From Burkholderia sp. (GTDB lineage: Bacteria > Pseudomonadota > Gammaproteobacteria > Burkholderiales > Burkholderiaceae), in assembly GCA_030151225.1 (NCBI GenBank), contig JASLEG010000139.1:1-64000 (forward strand): DNA of 64,000 nt. Direction: 5' to 3'. The position numbers and the translations under genes are program-made. A model generated the notes under the pieces. That model ran no database searches. It saw nothing but the letters and a program-made list of their open reading frames with translations, and was not told where the DNA came from. This document shows positions 33,869 to 42,843 of the stretch, in pieces. The first letter of the stretch is position 1. Each line of letters starts with the position of its first letter.

Positions 33869-33945
33869 GGGATCGGTGAGGGTGCGGCTCGCGTGGTGTT
33901 CCAGCACCTGCGGGCCGTGCTCGCTTCAGGGCTGCAGTTCGCCGC

Positions 33946-34167
33946 TTACGCGAGTGGCTCGGGGGCGAGTTTCCACACCGTGGCCGGCCCGGCGCGGAAG
34001 CTCGGGTTTCGCGCGTCGGCCGCGATCATGTGCGGCGTGACGTCGTGTGCCGCGAGCGCGGCGGGCGATGCCCGGCGTTCGAGCCGCACGAAGCGGTCGG
34101 CGTCGCCGTCCACCGCGTGCAGATCGTATTGCAGACAGCCGGGCTCGGCCCGGTGGGTCGAGGTGCA
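33946..34167 (-). pseudogene. Antibiotic-biosynthesis-monooxygenase (ABM/YgiN-like) gene fragment
   Basis: The minus strand encodes THRAEPGCLQYDLHAVDGD, DADRFVRLERRASPAALAAH and TPHMIAADA, then a natural end at TAA. These are the last two-thirds of a one-domain ABM quinol monooxygenase (EPGCLxYDLH, FVxxErWxS, AALxAHxxTPH). The first beta strand and its start codon are missing: upstream the frame runs into unrelated sequence next to a gene on the other strand. A 5'-truncated gene. Confidence 0.6.
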
Positions 34168-34203
34168 GATCTCGTGATCTCCGAAACCTCGCCAGGGATC
34201 GAC

Positions 34204-34449
34204 ATGCGCCGCGCGCTGCCGGATTCCGAAATGGCGCTCGCCCGCTGGATGCTCGAGCATGGCGAACCGGGCGCCGGCGCGTTCGTCGAACAGCTCGCGG
34301 CGCCCGCGGGTGGCTGGCGAGCGGAACTGGTCTGTCGCGCTGGCTGGGAGCGCAAACGCCCGGGCCTTGTCGAGTCGATGATCTTTTCCCGCGCGACCGG
34401 CAGGCATGCAGTGGCCCACCGGCCAGCGATGGCCGCTCGGGGGCGGTAG
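34204..34449 (+). CDS. Hypothetical small protein, possibly broken
   Basis: 81 residues beginning MRRALPDSEMALARWMLEHG, which resembles the beginning of short Burkholderia proteins (xLARWMLExG). After AFVEQLAAP the expected Cys-rich end is not seen, so a frameshift or deletion is likely. No clear RBS. The space 33869-34592 holds only this and the ABM fragment. Confidence 0.3.
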   Translation: MRRALPDSEMALARWMLEHGEPGAGAFVEQLAAPAGGWRAELVCRAGWERKRPGLVESMIFSRATGRHAVAHRPAMAARGR

Positions 34450-34592
34450 CGGCCCTTTGCCTCTGTCGGCTTTCGGCCCGGCGCCCCGAGTGGAGCAAGG
34501 CCGGCAGATCGGCGACAATCACCCCCCAAAGCTTTCCAGACCCTCAAGGCCAAGAACCCAGCGCCCGAACCCCCGCCCCCGTCCGCCACCTC

Positions 34593-35954
34593 ATGACCTC
34601 AACGAAAAAGCTGGCGCTCATCCTGGCATGCGTATTCGCCCTTGCCCGCCACAGCCAGGCCCAATGTGTCGACCTGCTCGCCAGCCTCGACGACGCCCAG
34701 CCGATGCAGACGCGGATCGCGCTGATCGACCGTGCCACGCCTGCCGAGCAGATCCGCATCCTCGCCTACATCTTCGAGATCGATCGGACCGGCGGCGTGC
34801 TGCTGCGTCATCTGGTTCAGGCCGCGCGCCGAGGCGTGCCGGTCAAGCTGCTGATCGACGGCATCGGCCCCGAGCCGCATTTCCCGTTCGAGGACGAACT
34901 CGTCGTGGCCCTGCACGAGGTGGCGCCCGGCATCGACCTGCGCATCTTCCATCCCCGATCGGAGCTCGCCGAGCTGCCGCATCGCATGCACGACAAGCTG
35001 TTTCTGGTCGGCGATACCGCCGTGATCGGCAGCACCTCGATCTGGGACGAGAGCTTCCGCAACTGGCTCAGCGAGCGCGATCTGATGGTGTCGGGCGACG
35101 CCAGCCAGGCGGCGTCGTCGCTGCATGCCATGCACCGGCATTTCGACTTGTTCTGGAACAGCCCGCAGGCGGTTCACCCCGAGCCGGAGAAATACCTCGA
35201 CGTCGACAGCCCGTATCGCGGCGCGCGCGGTTATCAGACGCTGGACCCGGCGCGCATTCGATATTGGCGCGAATGGCTGCTGGCGCCGCTCGACGCGGCA
35301 GCCTCGTCCGCTCCCGACACGCCCGACGAGGATCCCGCCCTGACGCCGGTCGCCTGCGAGCGTCTGCGCTACGTCCACGACCAGCCCGACAAGCGCTCGC
35401 CGGGCACCTTGCAGGACATGTTGCAGGCGTTCGCCACGGCGCAGCACGAGATCCTGATCGTCAATCCCTACCTGATCCTCGTGCCGGAGCTGCGCGCGGC
35501 GCTCGAGCGCAAGCAGCGCGAGGGTGTCCACGTGATCCTGGTGAGCGCGTCGCTGGCGAGCGTCGCGAAGGAATTCCCGGCGGTCGGTGGTGCCTATGCC
35601 GGCGATCTGCCCGGCCTGGTGAAGGCCGGCATCGACGTGCGCGAATACGCCGACCGCGAAAACCGCATGATGCACGCCAAGCTGATCCGCATCGACGGGC
35701 ATCGATACTATCTCGGCAGTTTCAATTTCGATTCGCTGTCGGCCCGCCTGAATACCGAAAACGGCCTGTGGATCGACGTCCCCAAGGACGGGCTCGATCC
35801 CCTGCAGGACAGCATGGCGTATTTCCTGAGCCACTCCACTTCGGTGAGCGACGCCGATGGTCACCTGCTGGCGGATCCCGAGGCGCGCTGCCGGGCCGCC
35901 GGCTGCGGCGGCGCCTGGCGGTGGGTGGCGGTGCTGATCAGGCGGCTGCTCTGA
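34593..35954 (+). CDS. Secreted phospholipase D-family protein
   Basis: 453 residues with a signal peptide (cleavage near SQA-QC, residue 23) and two PLD domains. The second HKD motif is perfect: His361-x-Lys363-x4-Asp368 (MHAKLIRID), followed by GSFNFD. The first is His133-x-Lys135 (MHDKLFLVGD), where Gly takes the Asp place and Asp comes one residue later, followed by GSTSIWDE. Such proteins cleave or transfer phosphodiesters (phospholipids, cardiolipin synthesis or nucleic acid). Export to the periplasm or beyond is expected. Stands alone; no immunity gene is evident beside it. Confidence 0.87.
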   Translation: MTSTKKLALILACVFALARHSQAQCVDLLASLDDAQPMQTRIALIDRATPAEQIRILAYIFEIDRTGGVLLRHLVQAARRGVPVKLLIDGIGPEPHFPFEDELVVALHEVAPGIDLRIFHPRSELAELPHRMHDKLFLVGDTAVIGSTSIWDESFRNWLSERDLMVSGDASQAASSLHAMHRHFDLFWNSPQAVHPEPEKYLDVDSPYRGARGYQTLDPARIRYWREWLLAPLDAAASSAPDTPDEDPALTPVACERLRYVHDQPDKRSPGTLQDMLQAFATAQHEILIVNPYLILVPELRAALERKQREGVHVILVSASLASVAKEFPAVGGAYAGDLPGLVKAGIDVREYADRENRMMHAKLIRIDGHRYYLGSFNFDSLSARLNTENGLWIDVPKDGLDPLQDSMAYFLSHSTSVSDADGHLLADPEARCRAAGCGGAWRWVAVLIRRLL

Positions 35955-35981
35955 GCGCGGCGTGAGCGCTGGCTGCCCGCA

Positions 35982-36686
35982 TCAGTCGACCGGACGCCAC
36001 CGCCCCGAGGCCGGGCACACCGCGGCAGGCGCGCCGTTCAACCAGACCTGCTCCTCGTCCGGATAGCGCGAGGTGGAGGGATCGACGTCGAAAACCACCC
36101 CGAGCGCCTGCGCGACACGCGCGTCGTCGATGGGCAACTCCCAGGTCAGGAAGATCTGGATGTCGTCCTGGTCCGGTGGGAAGTCCGCCGCATCAAATCC
36201 GCTGCTGCCGCGCCGAATCACGCCATGCGGCTGGCCGGTATCGAATACCAGGGCGGTGCCCCGCGTCAGGGGAATGCGAAGGCCCGTGGCGGGAAAATGC
36301 ACGTCCAGCCCGCGGTCCTCGCTCAGGAAGAGATTGCAGAAGGCGGCCCCGCCATATTGCGCGCCGTCGTGGTGGTAATTGGCGCCGCGGCACGCCATCA
36401 GGGCGACGTCGCTGGCGGCGAGCACGGCGGGCATGCCGAGCGCGCCCGTCCAGTCGGCCATCGCCTGCACGCAGCGCCGGTAGTCCGGCCAGCGCGCCTG
36501 GGTGCGCGCCAGCGGCATCGCCTCGACGTCGCCGGGTTCCAGGACGAGCCGCGACGCGGTCTCTCGCTCCCAGTCGGCCAGCACGCGCGCAGTGGGAGCG
36601 GGCACGTCGAGCGTGCCGGCCAGAACGATGTCGCTGACGCGTCGACTGCGGATCGCGTCGCCGCTCCAGAAATAGGAAGTCAGCAT
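35982..36686 (-). CDS. 2-oxoglutarate/Fe(II) oxygenase-like protein
   Basis: 234 residues. Candidate iron site His105-x-Asp107 (NYHHDGAQYGG) and His154 (DTGQPHGVIRR), with Arg158 or Arg159 for 2-oxoglutarate, between beta-rich segments (AAFCNLFLSEDRGLDVHFPA, GTALVFDTG). This is the double-stranded beta-helix pattern. Substrate unknown. The ORF could extend upstream in frame, but Met at 36686 begins the coding-like part. Convergent with the PLD gene. Confidence 0.7.
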   Translation of the reverse strand: MLTSYFWSGDAIRSRRVSDIVLAGTLDVPAPTARVLADWERETASRLVLEPGDVEAMPLARTQARWPDYRRCVQAMADWTGALGMPAVLAASDVALMACRGANYHHDGAQYGGAAFCNLFLSEDRGLDVHFPATGLRIPLTRGTALVFDTGQPHGVIRRGSSGFDAADFPPDQDDIQIFLTWELPIDDARVAQALGVVFDVDPSTSRYPDEEQVWLNGAPAAVCPASGRWRPVD

Positions 36687-36869
36687 GTCTCGAATGCGGT
36701 GCCGTCGAAGGGGGAAATCCGGGCGATTGTAACGATTCGGCCCGATCGCGTCGGCAAGACCCGAAACCCGGATGTCGAAAAAATACCAACCGGCGTCGCC
36801 CCCGTACCAGCACGCGCAAGGCCTTTTCCCTACCGTAAGGGCCTCTTCACAGCGACCACAGGCCCCGAC

Positions 36870-37214
36870 ATGTCTGACTTCATTACCGTTCTGCGCGAAA
36901 CCTGCCCGACCCCGGTGGTCGATGCCACGAAATGGAAGCGCATCGGTGGCGACCCGCACACCGTGAACCTGAACGCCTATCTGTCCGCGGACGGCAGCAA
37001 GATCATGGGCACCTGGATCTGCACGCCGGGCAAGTTCGAGGTGAACTACGAGAAGTGGGAGTTCTGCCATTTCCTCGAGGGCTACTGCATCATCACGCCG
37101 GAAGGCGAGGCGCCGAAGCACCTGAAGGGCGGCGACGTGTTCGTGATCGAGCCCGGCATGAAGGGCACCTGGGAAGTGGTGGAGACGGTGCGCAAGTACT
37201 TCGTGTTCGCCTGA
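36870..37214 (+). CDS. Cupin-domain protein (EutQ/ureidoglycine-aminohydrolase-type cupin 3)
   Basis: 114 residues. Beta-barrel with KIMGTWICTPGKFEVNYEKWEFCHFLEG and GGDVFVIEPGMKGTWEVVETVRKYFVF in outline, the W-E-F-C-x-F-L-E-G pattern common in cupin_3 proteins. Probably a small metal- or ligand-binding protein; function unknown. Followed by a strong terminator. Confidence 0.85.
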   Translation: MSDFITVLRETCPTPVVDATKWKRIGGDPHTVNLNAYLSADGSKIMGTWICTPGKFEVNYEKWEFCHFLEGYCIITPEGEAPKHLKGGDVFVIEPGMKGTWEVVETVRKYFVFA

Positions 37215-37247
37215 GCGAATCCCGGCCGGCATCCGGCGCCCGACATG

Positions 37248-37275
37248 AAAAAACGCTGCCGAGGCAGCGTTTTTT
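37248..37275. terminator. Bidirectional intrinsic terminator
   Basis: AAAAAACGCTGCC (37248-37260), two-base loop, GGCAGCGTTTTTT (37263-37275). Serves the rightward cupin gene and the leftward cytochrome gene. Confidence 0.92.
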
Positions 37276-37302
37276 CTTGCAGCATCAGGCAAGCAGCCAA
37301 CC

Positions 37303-38601
37303 TCAGCCGCCCACCTTCGCACGCACGGCCGCCACCTGTTTGGCCGTCACGGCCGGGCCCTGATTGCCCCAGCTCGACCGCACGAAGCTCGCCAGTTGCG
37401 CGACGTCCTCGTCGTCGTAACGCCAGCCGAACGGCGGCATCGCGAGCGGGGAAGGGCGCGTGGCGGTGGAGGGCAGGCGCGAGCCGGCCAGGATCACCGC
37501 GATCAGCGAATCGGGGTTCGCCTGCGTCACCATCGGGTTGTTCACCAGCGACGGGAACACGCCGGATGCGCCGCGACCGTTCACGCGGTGGCACGCCGCG
37601 CAGCTGTCGAGGTAGGCCTCGGCGCCGCGGCCCTTCGCTTCGCCGGCCATCACGGCCTTCACGGTGGCATCGTCGGCATGGAAGCTCGCCGCTTGCGGCG
37701 GCGTGCCCAGGCTCTTCAGATACACCGCGATCGCCTTCAGATCGTCGTCGCTCAGGTATTGCGTGCTGTTCTCCACCACCTCGCCCATCGGGCCGGACAC
37801 GGCCGAGTGCGGGTTGCGGCCCGTCTTCAGCGAGGCCACGACGTCGTCCACCGACCACGCTTCCAGCCCGCCGCCCGCCGAGGAGCGCAGGTTGATCGGC
37901 GCGGTGTGGTCGAGCGAGGAGCCGGCCAGGAACGTGTCGCTCCGGCCGCTCACGTCCAGCTCCTGGAAGGCGGCGCCGCGCGGCGTGTGGCACGTGCCGC
38001 AGTGCGCGAGGCCCTGCACCAGGTAGGCACCGCGGTTCCACTCCACGCTCTTCGATGCGTCGGCAACGAAACGCGAGTCGTCATGGAACGCGTGGCTCCA
38101 GTACGCCAGCGGCCAGCGGATGCCGAGCGGCCAGGGCACGTCGGAGGCGCGGTTGGCCTGCGTGGAGGCCGGCACCTGCGTGGTGAAGTAGGCGTACAGA
38201 TCCTGCAGGTCGGCGTCGGACACCTTCGCGTAGGCCGTAAACGGCATGGCCGGATACAGGCGCTTGCCGCCCTTTGCCAAGCCCTCGCGCATCGCCAGCA
38301 CGAACTCCTCGAACGTGTAGCCGCCGATGCCGTGTTCGCGATCGCCGGTGATGTTGGTCGAGTAGATCGTGCCCACCGGCGTCGCGAACGGCTGGCCGCC
38401 CGCGAACGGGGCGCCGCCCCGGGCCGTGTGACACGCGATACAGTCGCCGGCGCGCGCCAGGTAGGCGCCGTGCACGGCGTCGCCCTTGCGGTTGGCGACG
38501 GACGCATCGATCGTCACGCTCGGCGTGATGGACGCGAACGCCCAGGCCGCAGCCACGGCCACGATCCCGGCCGCTACCACTCCAATGATGATTTTCCGCA
38601 T
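37303..38601 (-). CDS. Trihaem cytochrome c subunit of a membrane-bound dehydrogenase
   Basis: 432 residues, N-terminal membrane anchor/signal (4-24) and three haem sites: Cys54-x2-Cys57-His, Cys201-x2-Cys204-His and Cys334-x2-Cys337-His. This is the AdhB/gluconate-dehydrogenase cytochrome family that passes electrons to ubiquinone. Third gene of a leftward operon after the small and catalytic subunits; 13 bp separate it from the catalytic subunit gene. Confidence 0.94.
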   Translation of the reverse strand: MRKIIIGVVAAGIVAVAAAWAFASITPSVTIDASVANRKGDAVHGAYLARAGDCIACHTARGGAPFAGGQPFATPVGTIYSTNITGDREHGIGGYTFEEFVLAMREGLAKGGKRLYPAMPFTAYAKVSDADLQDLYAYFTTQVPASTQANRASDVPWPLGIRWPLAYWSHAFHDDSRFVADASKSVEWNRGAYLVQGLAHCGTCHTPRGAAFQELDVSGRSDTFLAGSSLDHTAPINLRSSAGGGLEAWSVDDVVASLKTGRNPHSAVSGPMGEVVENSTQYLSDDDLKAIAVYLKSLGTPPQAASFHADDATVKAVMAGEAKGRGAEAYLDSCAACHRVNGRGASGVFPSLVNNPMVTQANPDSLIAVILAGSRLPSTATRPSPLAMPPFGWRYDDEDVAQLASFVRSSWGNQGPAVTAKQVAAVRAKVGG

Positions 38602-38614
38602 GATGTTCGCTCGC

Positions 38615-40396
38615 TCAGGCCTGCACCATCGGTGCGCCGGGGTTCTTCAGGTATTGCGAGCGGATGTTGCTCGCGGCCCAGTAGGCGAGACCGCCCACGA
38701 GCCCCGTCGGGTTGTAGCCCACGCCGTGCGCGAACACGCTGGCGCCGAGCACGAACAGGTTGGGCACGTCCCAGCTCTGCAGGTACTTGTTCACCACGCT
38801 CGTCTTCGGATCGGCGCCCATCGCGGTACCGCCGCTGATGTGCGTGCTCTGATACGCGCGCGTGTCCCAGTGCGTGCCCGGCTTGAGGATGCGGCCCGAG
38901 ATCGACTTCGGATTCATCGCGCGGCCGATTTCCATCATCTTGCCGGCCACGTATTCCGAGGCGCGCAGGTCGTTGTCCTGCCAGTCGAGCGTCAGGCGCA
39001 GCAGCGGCGAACCGTAGGCGTCGCGATAGTTCGGGTCGAGATCGAGGAAGCAGTTCCGATAGGCCATGTTGCTGCACTGCGACTCGATGCGGCCGGTGTG
39101 CAGGAAGTTGTCCTTCACGGCCTGCTTCCACTCGGTGCCCCACTTGGGCGTGCCCTTCGGCAGCGGAATGCCGCGCACCGGGCCGTTGCCGGTCTGGCGG
39201 CCCCAGATGATGCCGCCGCCGATGAAGCCGAGCCTGGAGTGGTCGAAGTTGTCGGCGTTGAATTCCTCGATCGCCTGACCGCCGCCGCCCGCACCCATGA
39301 ACTGGTTGATGTACGTGTCCTTGTCCCAGAACATGTTCACGCTGTTCAGCAGCTGGTAGCAGAAGTTGCGGCCCACCGTGCCTTCGTTGGTGTCGGGGTT
39401 GTACGGCTGGCCGATCTTCGAGAGCAGCATCAGGTGCACGTTGTGCAGCTGGAATGCGGCCAGGATCACCATCTCGGCCGGCTGCTCCACCTCGTTGCCT
39501 TCCGGATCGATGTAGGTCACGCCGGTCGCGCGCTTGCCGCTCGCGTCGGTGTTCACCTTCACCACGTGCGAATTCACGCGCAGCTCGAAGTTCGGCTTGC
39601 GCAGCAGGGCGGGGATGATCGCCGTCTGCGGCGAGGCCTTCGAGTAGTTCAGGCAGCCGTAGTCGCTGCAGAAGCCGCAGAAGTTGCACGGCCCGAGCTG
39701 GCAGCCGTATTCGTTGGTGTACGGGCCCGAGGCGTTGCCGGCCGGCAGCGCGAAGGGCTTGTAGCCGAGGCCTCTGGCGGCGGCGGCGAACAGCTTGCCG
39801 GTGGGGTGGTCGGTCAGCGGCGGCAGCGGGTATGCGCCCGAGCGGCGGCCCTCGAACGGGTTGCCCACGCCGGTGCTCTTGCCGTCGATGTTGCCGGCCA
39901 GGCCCGAGGTGCCGCACACGCGCTCGAAGCGGTCGAAGCTCGATTCGAGCTCGTCGTAGGTCACGCCCCAGTCCTGCAGGTTCATGCCTTCCGGAATGAA
40001 TCTGGCGCCGTAGCGCTCGGTGATGTGGCTCTTGTAGCGCAGCTCTTCCGGCATCACGCGCGACTGCACGCCCGACCAGTGCGAGCCGGCGCCGCCCACG
40101 CCTTCACCGGGCTTGAACGAGCCGATCTGGCGATACGGCACGGCCGTCTGGTCCTTGGTGTGGCGGTTCGTGACGGTGGTCTTCGAGAGGTTCTGCAGCA
40201 GCGCGTTGCGCGCCGAATACTTGATCTCGTCCACGATCTGCGGATATGCGAAATCGGGCACGGTCTCGCGCGCGTCGCCGCGCTCGAGCGCCACGACATC
40301 GAGCCCCGCGTTGGCCAGTTCGATCGCGAGGATCGAGCCGGTCCAGCCGAAGCCGACGATCACGGCGTCGACCGGCTTTTTCTTGATGCTTGCCAT
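38615..40396 (-). CDS. GMC-family FAD dehydrogenase catalytic subunit (gluconate 2-dehydrogenase-like)
   Basis: 593 residues. FAD motif GFGWTGS (15-21), GVGGAGSHWSGVQSR, a cysteine cluster CQLGPCNFCGFCSDYGC near residue 245, and the C-terminal THISGGTAMGADPKTS and GVGYNPTGLVGGLAYWAAS. It lacks a signal peptide and should be carried by the Tat-exported small subunit. Gluconate, 2-ketogluconate or a polyol is the likely substrate. Confidence 0.92.
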   Translation of the reverse strand: MASIKKKPVDAVIVGFGWTGSILAIELANAGLDVVALERGDARETVPDFAYPQIVDEIKYSARNALLQNLSKTTVTNRHTKDQTAVPYRQIGSFKPGEGVGGAGSHWSGVQSRVMPEELRYKSHITERYGARFIPEGMNLQDWGVTYDELESSFDRFERVCGTSGLAGNIDGKSTGVGNPFEGRRSGAYPLPPLTDHPTGKLFAAAARGLGYKPFALPAGNASGPYTNEYGCQLGPCNFCGFCSDYGCLNYSKASPQTAIIPALLRKPNFELRVNSHVVKVNTDASGKRATGVTYIDPEGNEVEQPAEMVILAAFQLHNVHLMLLSKIGQPYNPDTNEGTVGRNFCYQLLNSVNMFWDKDTYINQFMGAGGGGQAIEEFNADNFDHSRLGFIGGGIIWGRQTGNGPVRGIPLPKGTPKWGTEWKQAVKDNFLHTGRIESQCSNMAYRNCFLDLDPNYRDAYGSPLLRLTLDWQDNDLRASEYVAGKMMEIGRAMNPKSISGRILKPGTHWDTRAYQSTHISGGTAMGADPKTSVVNKYLQSWDVPNLFVLGASVFAHGVGYNPTGLVGGLAYWAASNIRSQYLKNPGAPMVQA

Positions 40397-40401
40397 GCTG
40401 C

Positions 40402-41124
40402 TTATCCTCGCTTGCCGTAGAGACTGACGGGTGCGTACGGATAAGGCCTGGCCTCACCCACGAACTCCAGGTAGTCGGCGCGCACGCCGGGGTAGCCGAT
40501 CATCTTCCAGGCGGCCATGTCCTTGTTGCCGCCGTAGGACGGGTCGCCGAAATAGCCTTCCATGGTGTTCTTCAGCAGGAAGCCGCCGAAGAAGCCCTTG
40601 AAGTTGAAGTCGTCGGACTTGATCTCGCCCTTCTCGATCTTCCTGAAGAAGTCGGTGCGCTGCGCGGCGCCCAGCTCGGCGAACACCTTGCCGCCGAAAT
40701 TGGCGCGGCAGTACGCGTTGATCGCGCGGATCCCGAGGCGGTACTGCTCCTTCGGCGTGAGCTTCGACTGATAGCCGAATTCCGGCTCCACCTTGATGAA
40801 GGGCCCCTGCATGTACCAGCGCGAGGCGTCGCCGTAGGGCGTGAGCATCTGGCGGTCGATGTACTGGGCCACGCCGAGCTCGAGCGCGCCGGGACCGACG
40901 GCGTCCTTCGGGATCAGCGTGTCGACGGCGGCGTTCACGAACGCCCATTCCTCGGGATTGAAGTACCCGGGCGTGTAGTGTTCTTCGGTGGGACGGTTGG
41001 CGGGCGCCACGGCCTGCTGCTGGCTGGCGGTGACGGCGCCGGAAATCCCGACCACGGCTATCGGTGCAATCGCGATGGAGCCCTTGAGGAAGCTCCGCCG
41101 GCTGCGATCTTTCGCTGAAGTCAT
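40402..41124 (-). CDS. Gluconate 2-dehydrogenase-like subunit 3, Tat-exported
   Basis: 240 residues. Tat signal with SRRSFLKG and hydrophobic region (15-32), then EEWAFVNAAVDTLIPKDAVGPGALELGV, the start of the gluconate dehydrogenase subunit 3 domain, and FFGGFLLKNTMEGYFGDPSYGGN. Needed for export and stability of the catalytic subunit encoded 5 bp downstream. First gene of the three-gene unit, lying 65 bp behind a chemoreceptor gene on the same strand. Confidence 0.93.
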   Translation of the reverse strand: MTSAKDRSRRSFLKGSIAIAPIAVVGISGAVTASQQQAVAPANRPTEEHYTPGYFNPEEWAFVNAAVDTLIPKDAVGPGALELGVAQYIDRQMLTPYGDASRWYMQGPFIKVEPEFGYQSKLTPKEQYRLGIRAINAYCRANFGGKVFAELGAAQRTDFFRKIEKGEIKSDDFNFKGFFGGFLLKNTMEGYFGDPSYGGNKDMAAWKMIGYPGVRADYLEFVGEARPYPYAPVSLYGKRG

Positions 41125-41189
41125 TGGCTGGATCGGGTCGTGAGGTGGGAGAGGCTCGGAGTTGCTGTCGTTGTGGTTGTTCGGTTGCG

Positions 41190-42740
41190 TCAGGCCAGCT
41201 TGAACACTTCGACGTGCCCGCGCATGCGGTTCGACTGTTCGCTGAGGGCCTGGGCGGCGGCGGTCGCCTGTTCGACGAGGGCCGCGTTCTGCTGCGTGAT
41301 GGAATCCATCTGGCTCACGGCGGTATCCACCTGCTCGATGCCCGTGCGCTGCTGTTCGGCGGCCGCGGCGATCTCGTTCATGATGGTGGCCACGTCGCGC
41401 ACGGCGCCGAGCACTTCCTGCATGGTGCGGCCGGCGTCGGCCACGAGTTCGCTGCCTTCGGCGATGGTCTGCACGGATTCGGCGATCAGTTCCTTGATCT
41501 CCTTGGCCGAGGCGGACGAGCGCTGGGCGAGCGAGCGCACCTCGCTGGCCACCACCGCGAAGCCGCGGCCCTGTTCGCCGGCGCGCGCCGCTTCCACCGC
41601 GGCGTTCAGCGCGAGGATGTTGGTCTGGAAGGCGATGCCCTCGATGATCCCGGTGATGTCGGAGATCTTGCGCGAGCTGCTGTCGATGCCGCCCATCGTG
41701 CCCACCACGCGCTCCACCACCTCGTTGCCGCGCACGGCCACGCTGGAGGCGTTGTCGGCAAGCTTGCGGCCGGTGTGGGCGCTCTCGGCGTTCTGCTTCA
41801 CGGTGGCCGTGAGCTGGCTCATGCTGGCCGCGGTTTCCTCGAGCGAGGCGGCCTGTTCCTCGGTGCGCACCGACAGGTCGATCGTGCCGGAGGCGATTTC
41901 CTGGGTGGCGGTGGCGATCGATTCGGTACTCGCGCGCACCTCGCGCACGGTGGTGGCGAGGCTCGTCTGCATGTCGGCCACGCCGCGCAGCAGCATGCCC
42001 ATCTCGTCGTTGTTGTGGATCTCGATGCGGCGGTTCAGGTGGCCGTCGGCGATCGCCTCGAAGTGCGAGAGCGCGTCGCGCAGCGGCGCCATGATCGCGC
42101 GGCGCAGCGTGAACCAGCTCAGCGCGGCGCCGAGCACGCCCACCACGATCATCACGATCGACAGCGTGGAATACAGATGGAACGCGGCTTCGGAGGCGTC
42201 GTAGTTGTTCTTGGCGTTGCTGTACAGCGCCGTCTTGACCTTGTCGTTGGCCGCGCTCATGTCCGAGTACAGCGACGAGAGCTGGGTCATCGCGATGCTG
42301 TCCACGCGCGCGGCGTCGTGGGCCTGGATCGCGTCGATGAACGCAGCCACGGCATCGCGCATGGCCTTGCGGCGGTCGGTGGCGTCACCGATCAGGCTGG
42401 CCTCGTTCGGCTCGTGCGGCTGCTTGACAAACGTTTGCCACCATTCGTCGGACTTGGCGAAGAAGCCGCTTGCGCGCTGGATCTGCTCGGGGGTCTTGGG
42501 ATCGTCGGGGTGCAGGGCCACGCGGTCGAGCACGAGGCGCGTGCGCGCGATGTAGATTTCCGCGTTGCCGATGTTGGTCGCCGCGGTCAGCTTGTTCTGA
42601 TACGTGTCGCGATTGGCGTGGTTCGCCCGGATCGTGCCCAGCAGGCCGAGCGCACCGATTGCCACCATCAGAACCGCGAGAAAGCTCATCGTCAGCGCGA
42701 TACGCGTCTGCAGCGAGAAGCCGGCCTTGCCCATGTTCAT
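41190..42740 (-). CDS. Methyl-accepting chemotaxis protein, Tar-like four-helix sensor
   Basis: 516 residues: first membrane helix about 13-35, periplasmic four-helix domain to about 190, second helix 191-214, HAMP, then a signalling hairpin with GIAFQTNILALNAAVEAARAGEQ-type tip (outline) and GFAVVASEVRSLAQRS. Length and layout fit class I MCPs. No C-terminal pentapeptide for CheR. RBS GGGGA before the first ATG. It could sense the substrate of the adjoining dehydrogenase; only proximity supports this. Confidence 0.95.
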   Translation of the reverse strand: MNMGKAGFSLQTRIALTMSFLAVLMVAIGALGLLGTIRANHANRDTYQNKLTAATNIGNAEIYIARTRLVLDRVALHPDDPKTPEQIQRASGFFAKSDEWWQTFVKQPHEPNEASLIGDATDRRKAMRDAVAAFIDAIQAHDAARVDSIAMTQLSSLYSDMSAANDKVKTALYSNAKNNYDASEAAFHLYSTLSIVMIVVGVLGAALSWFTLRRAIMAPLRDALSHFEAIADGHLNRRIEIHNNDEMGMLLRGVADMQTSLATTVREVRASTESIATATQEIASGTIDLSVRTEEQAASLEETAASMSQLTATVKQNAESAHTGRKLADNASSVAVRGNEVVERVVGTMGGIDSSSRKISDITGIIEGIAFQTNILALNAAVEAARAGEQGRGFAVVASEVRSLAQRSSASAKEIKELIAESVQTIAEGSELVADAGRTMQEVLGAVRDVATIMNEIAAAAEQQRTGIEQVDTAVSQMDSITQQNAALVEQATAAAQALSEQSNRMRGHVEVFKLA

Positions 42741-42843
42741 TTTTTTCCCCAGGGGATAACGTTGTTGTGTCTTTTGCCCTAGGGTTTACGGCAAGCATTT
42801 AATTAACTTTACGGTTTCATTAGTATGAAATTTACGAATCGGG

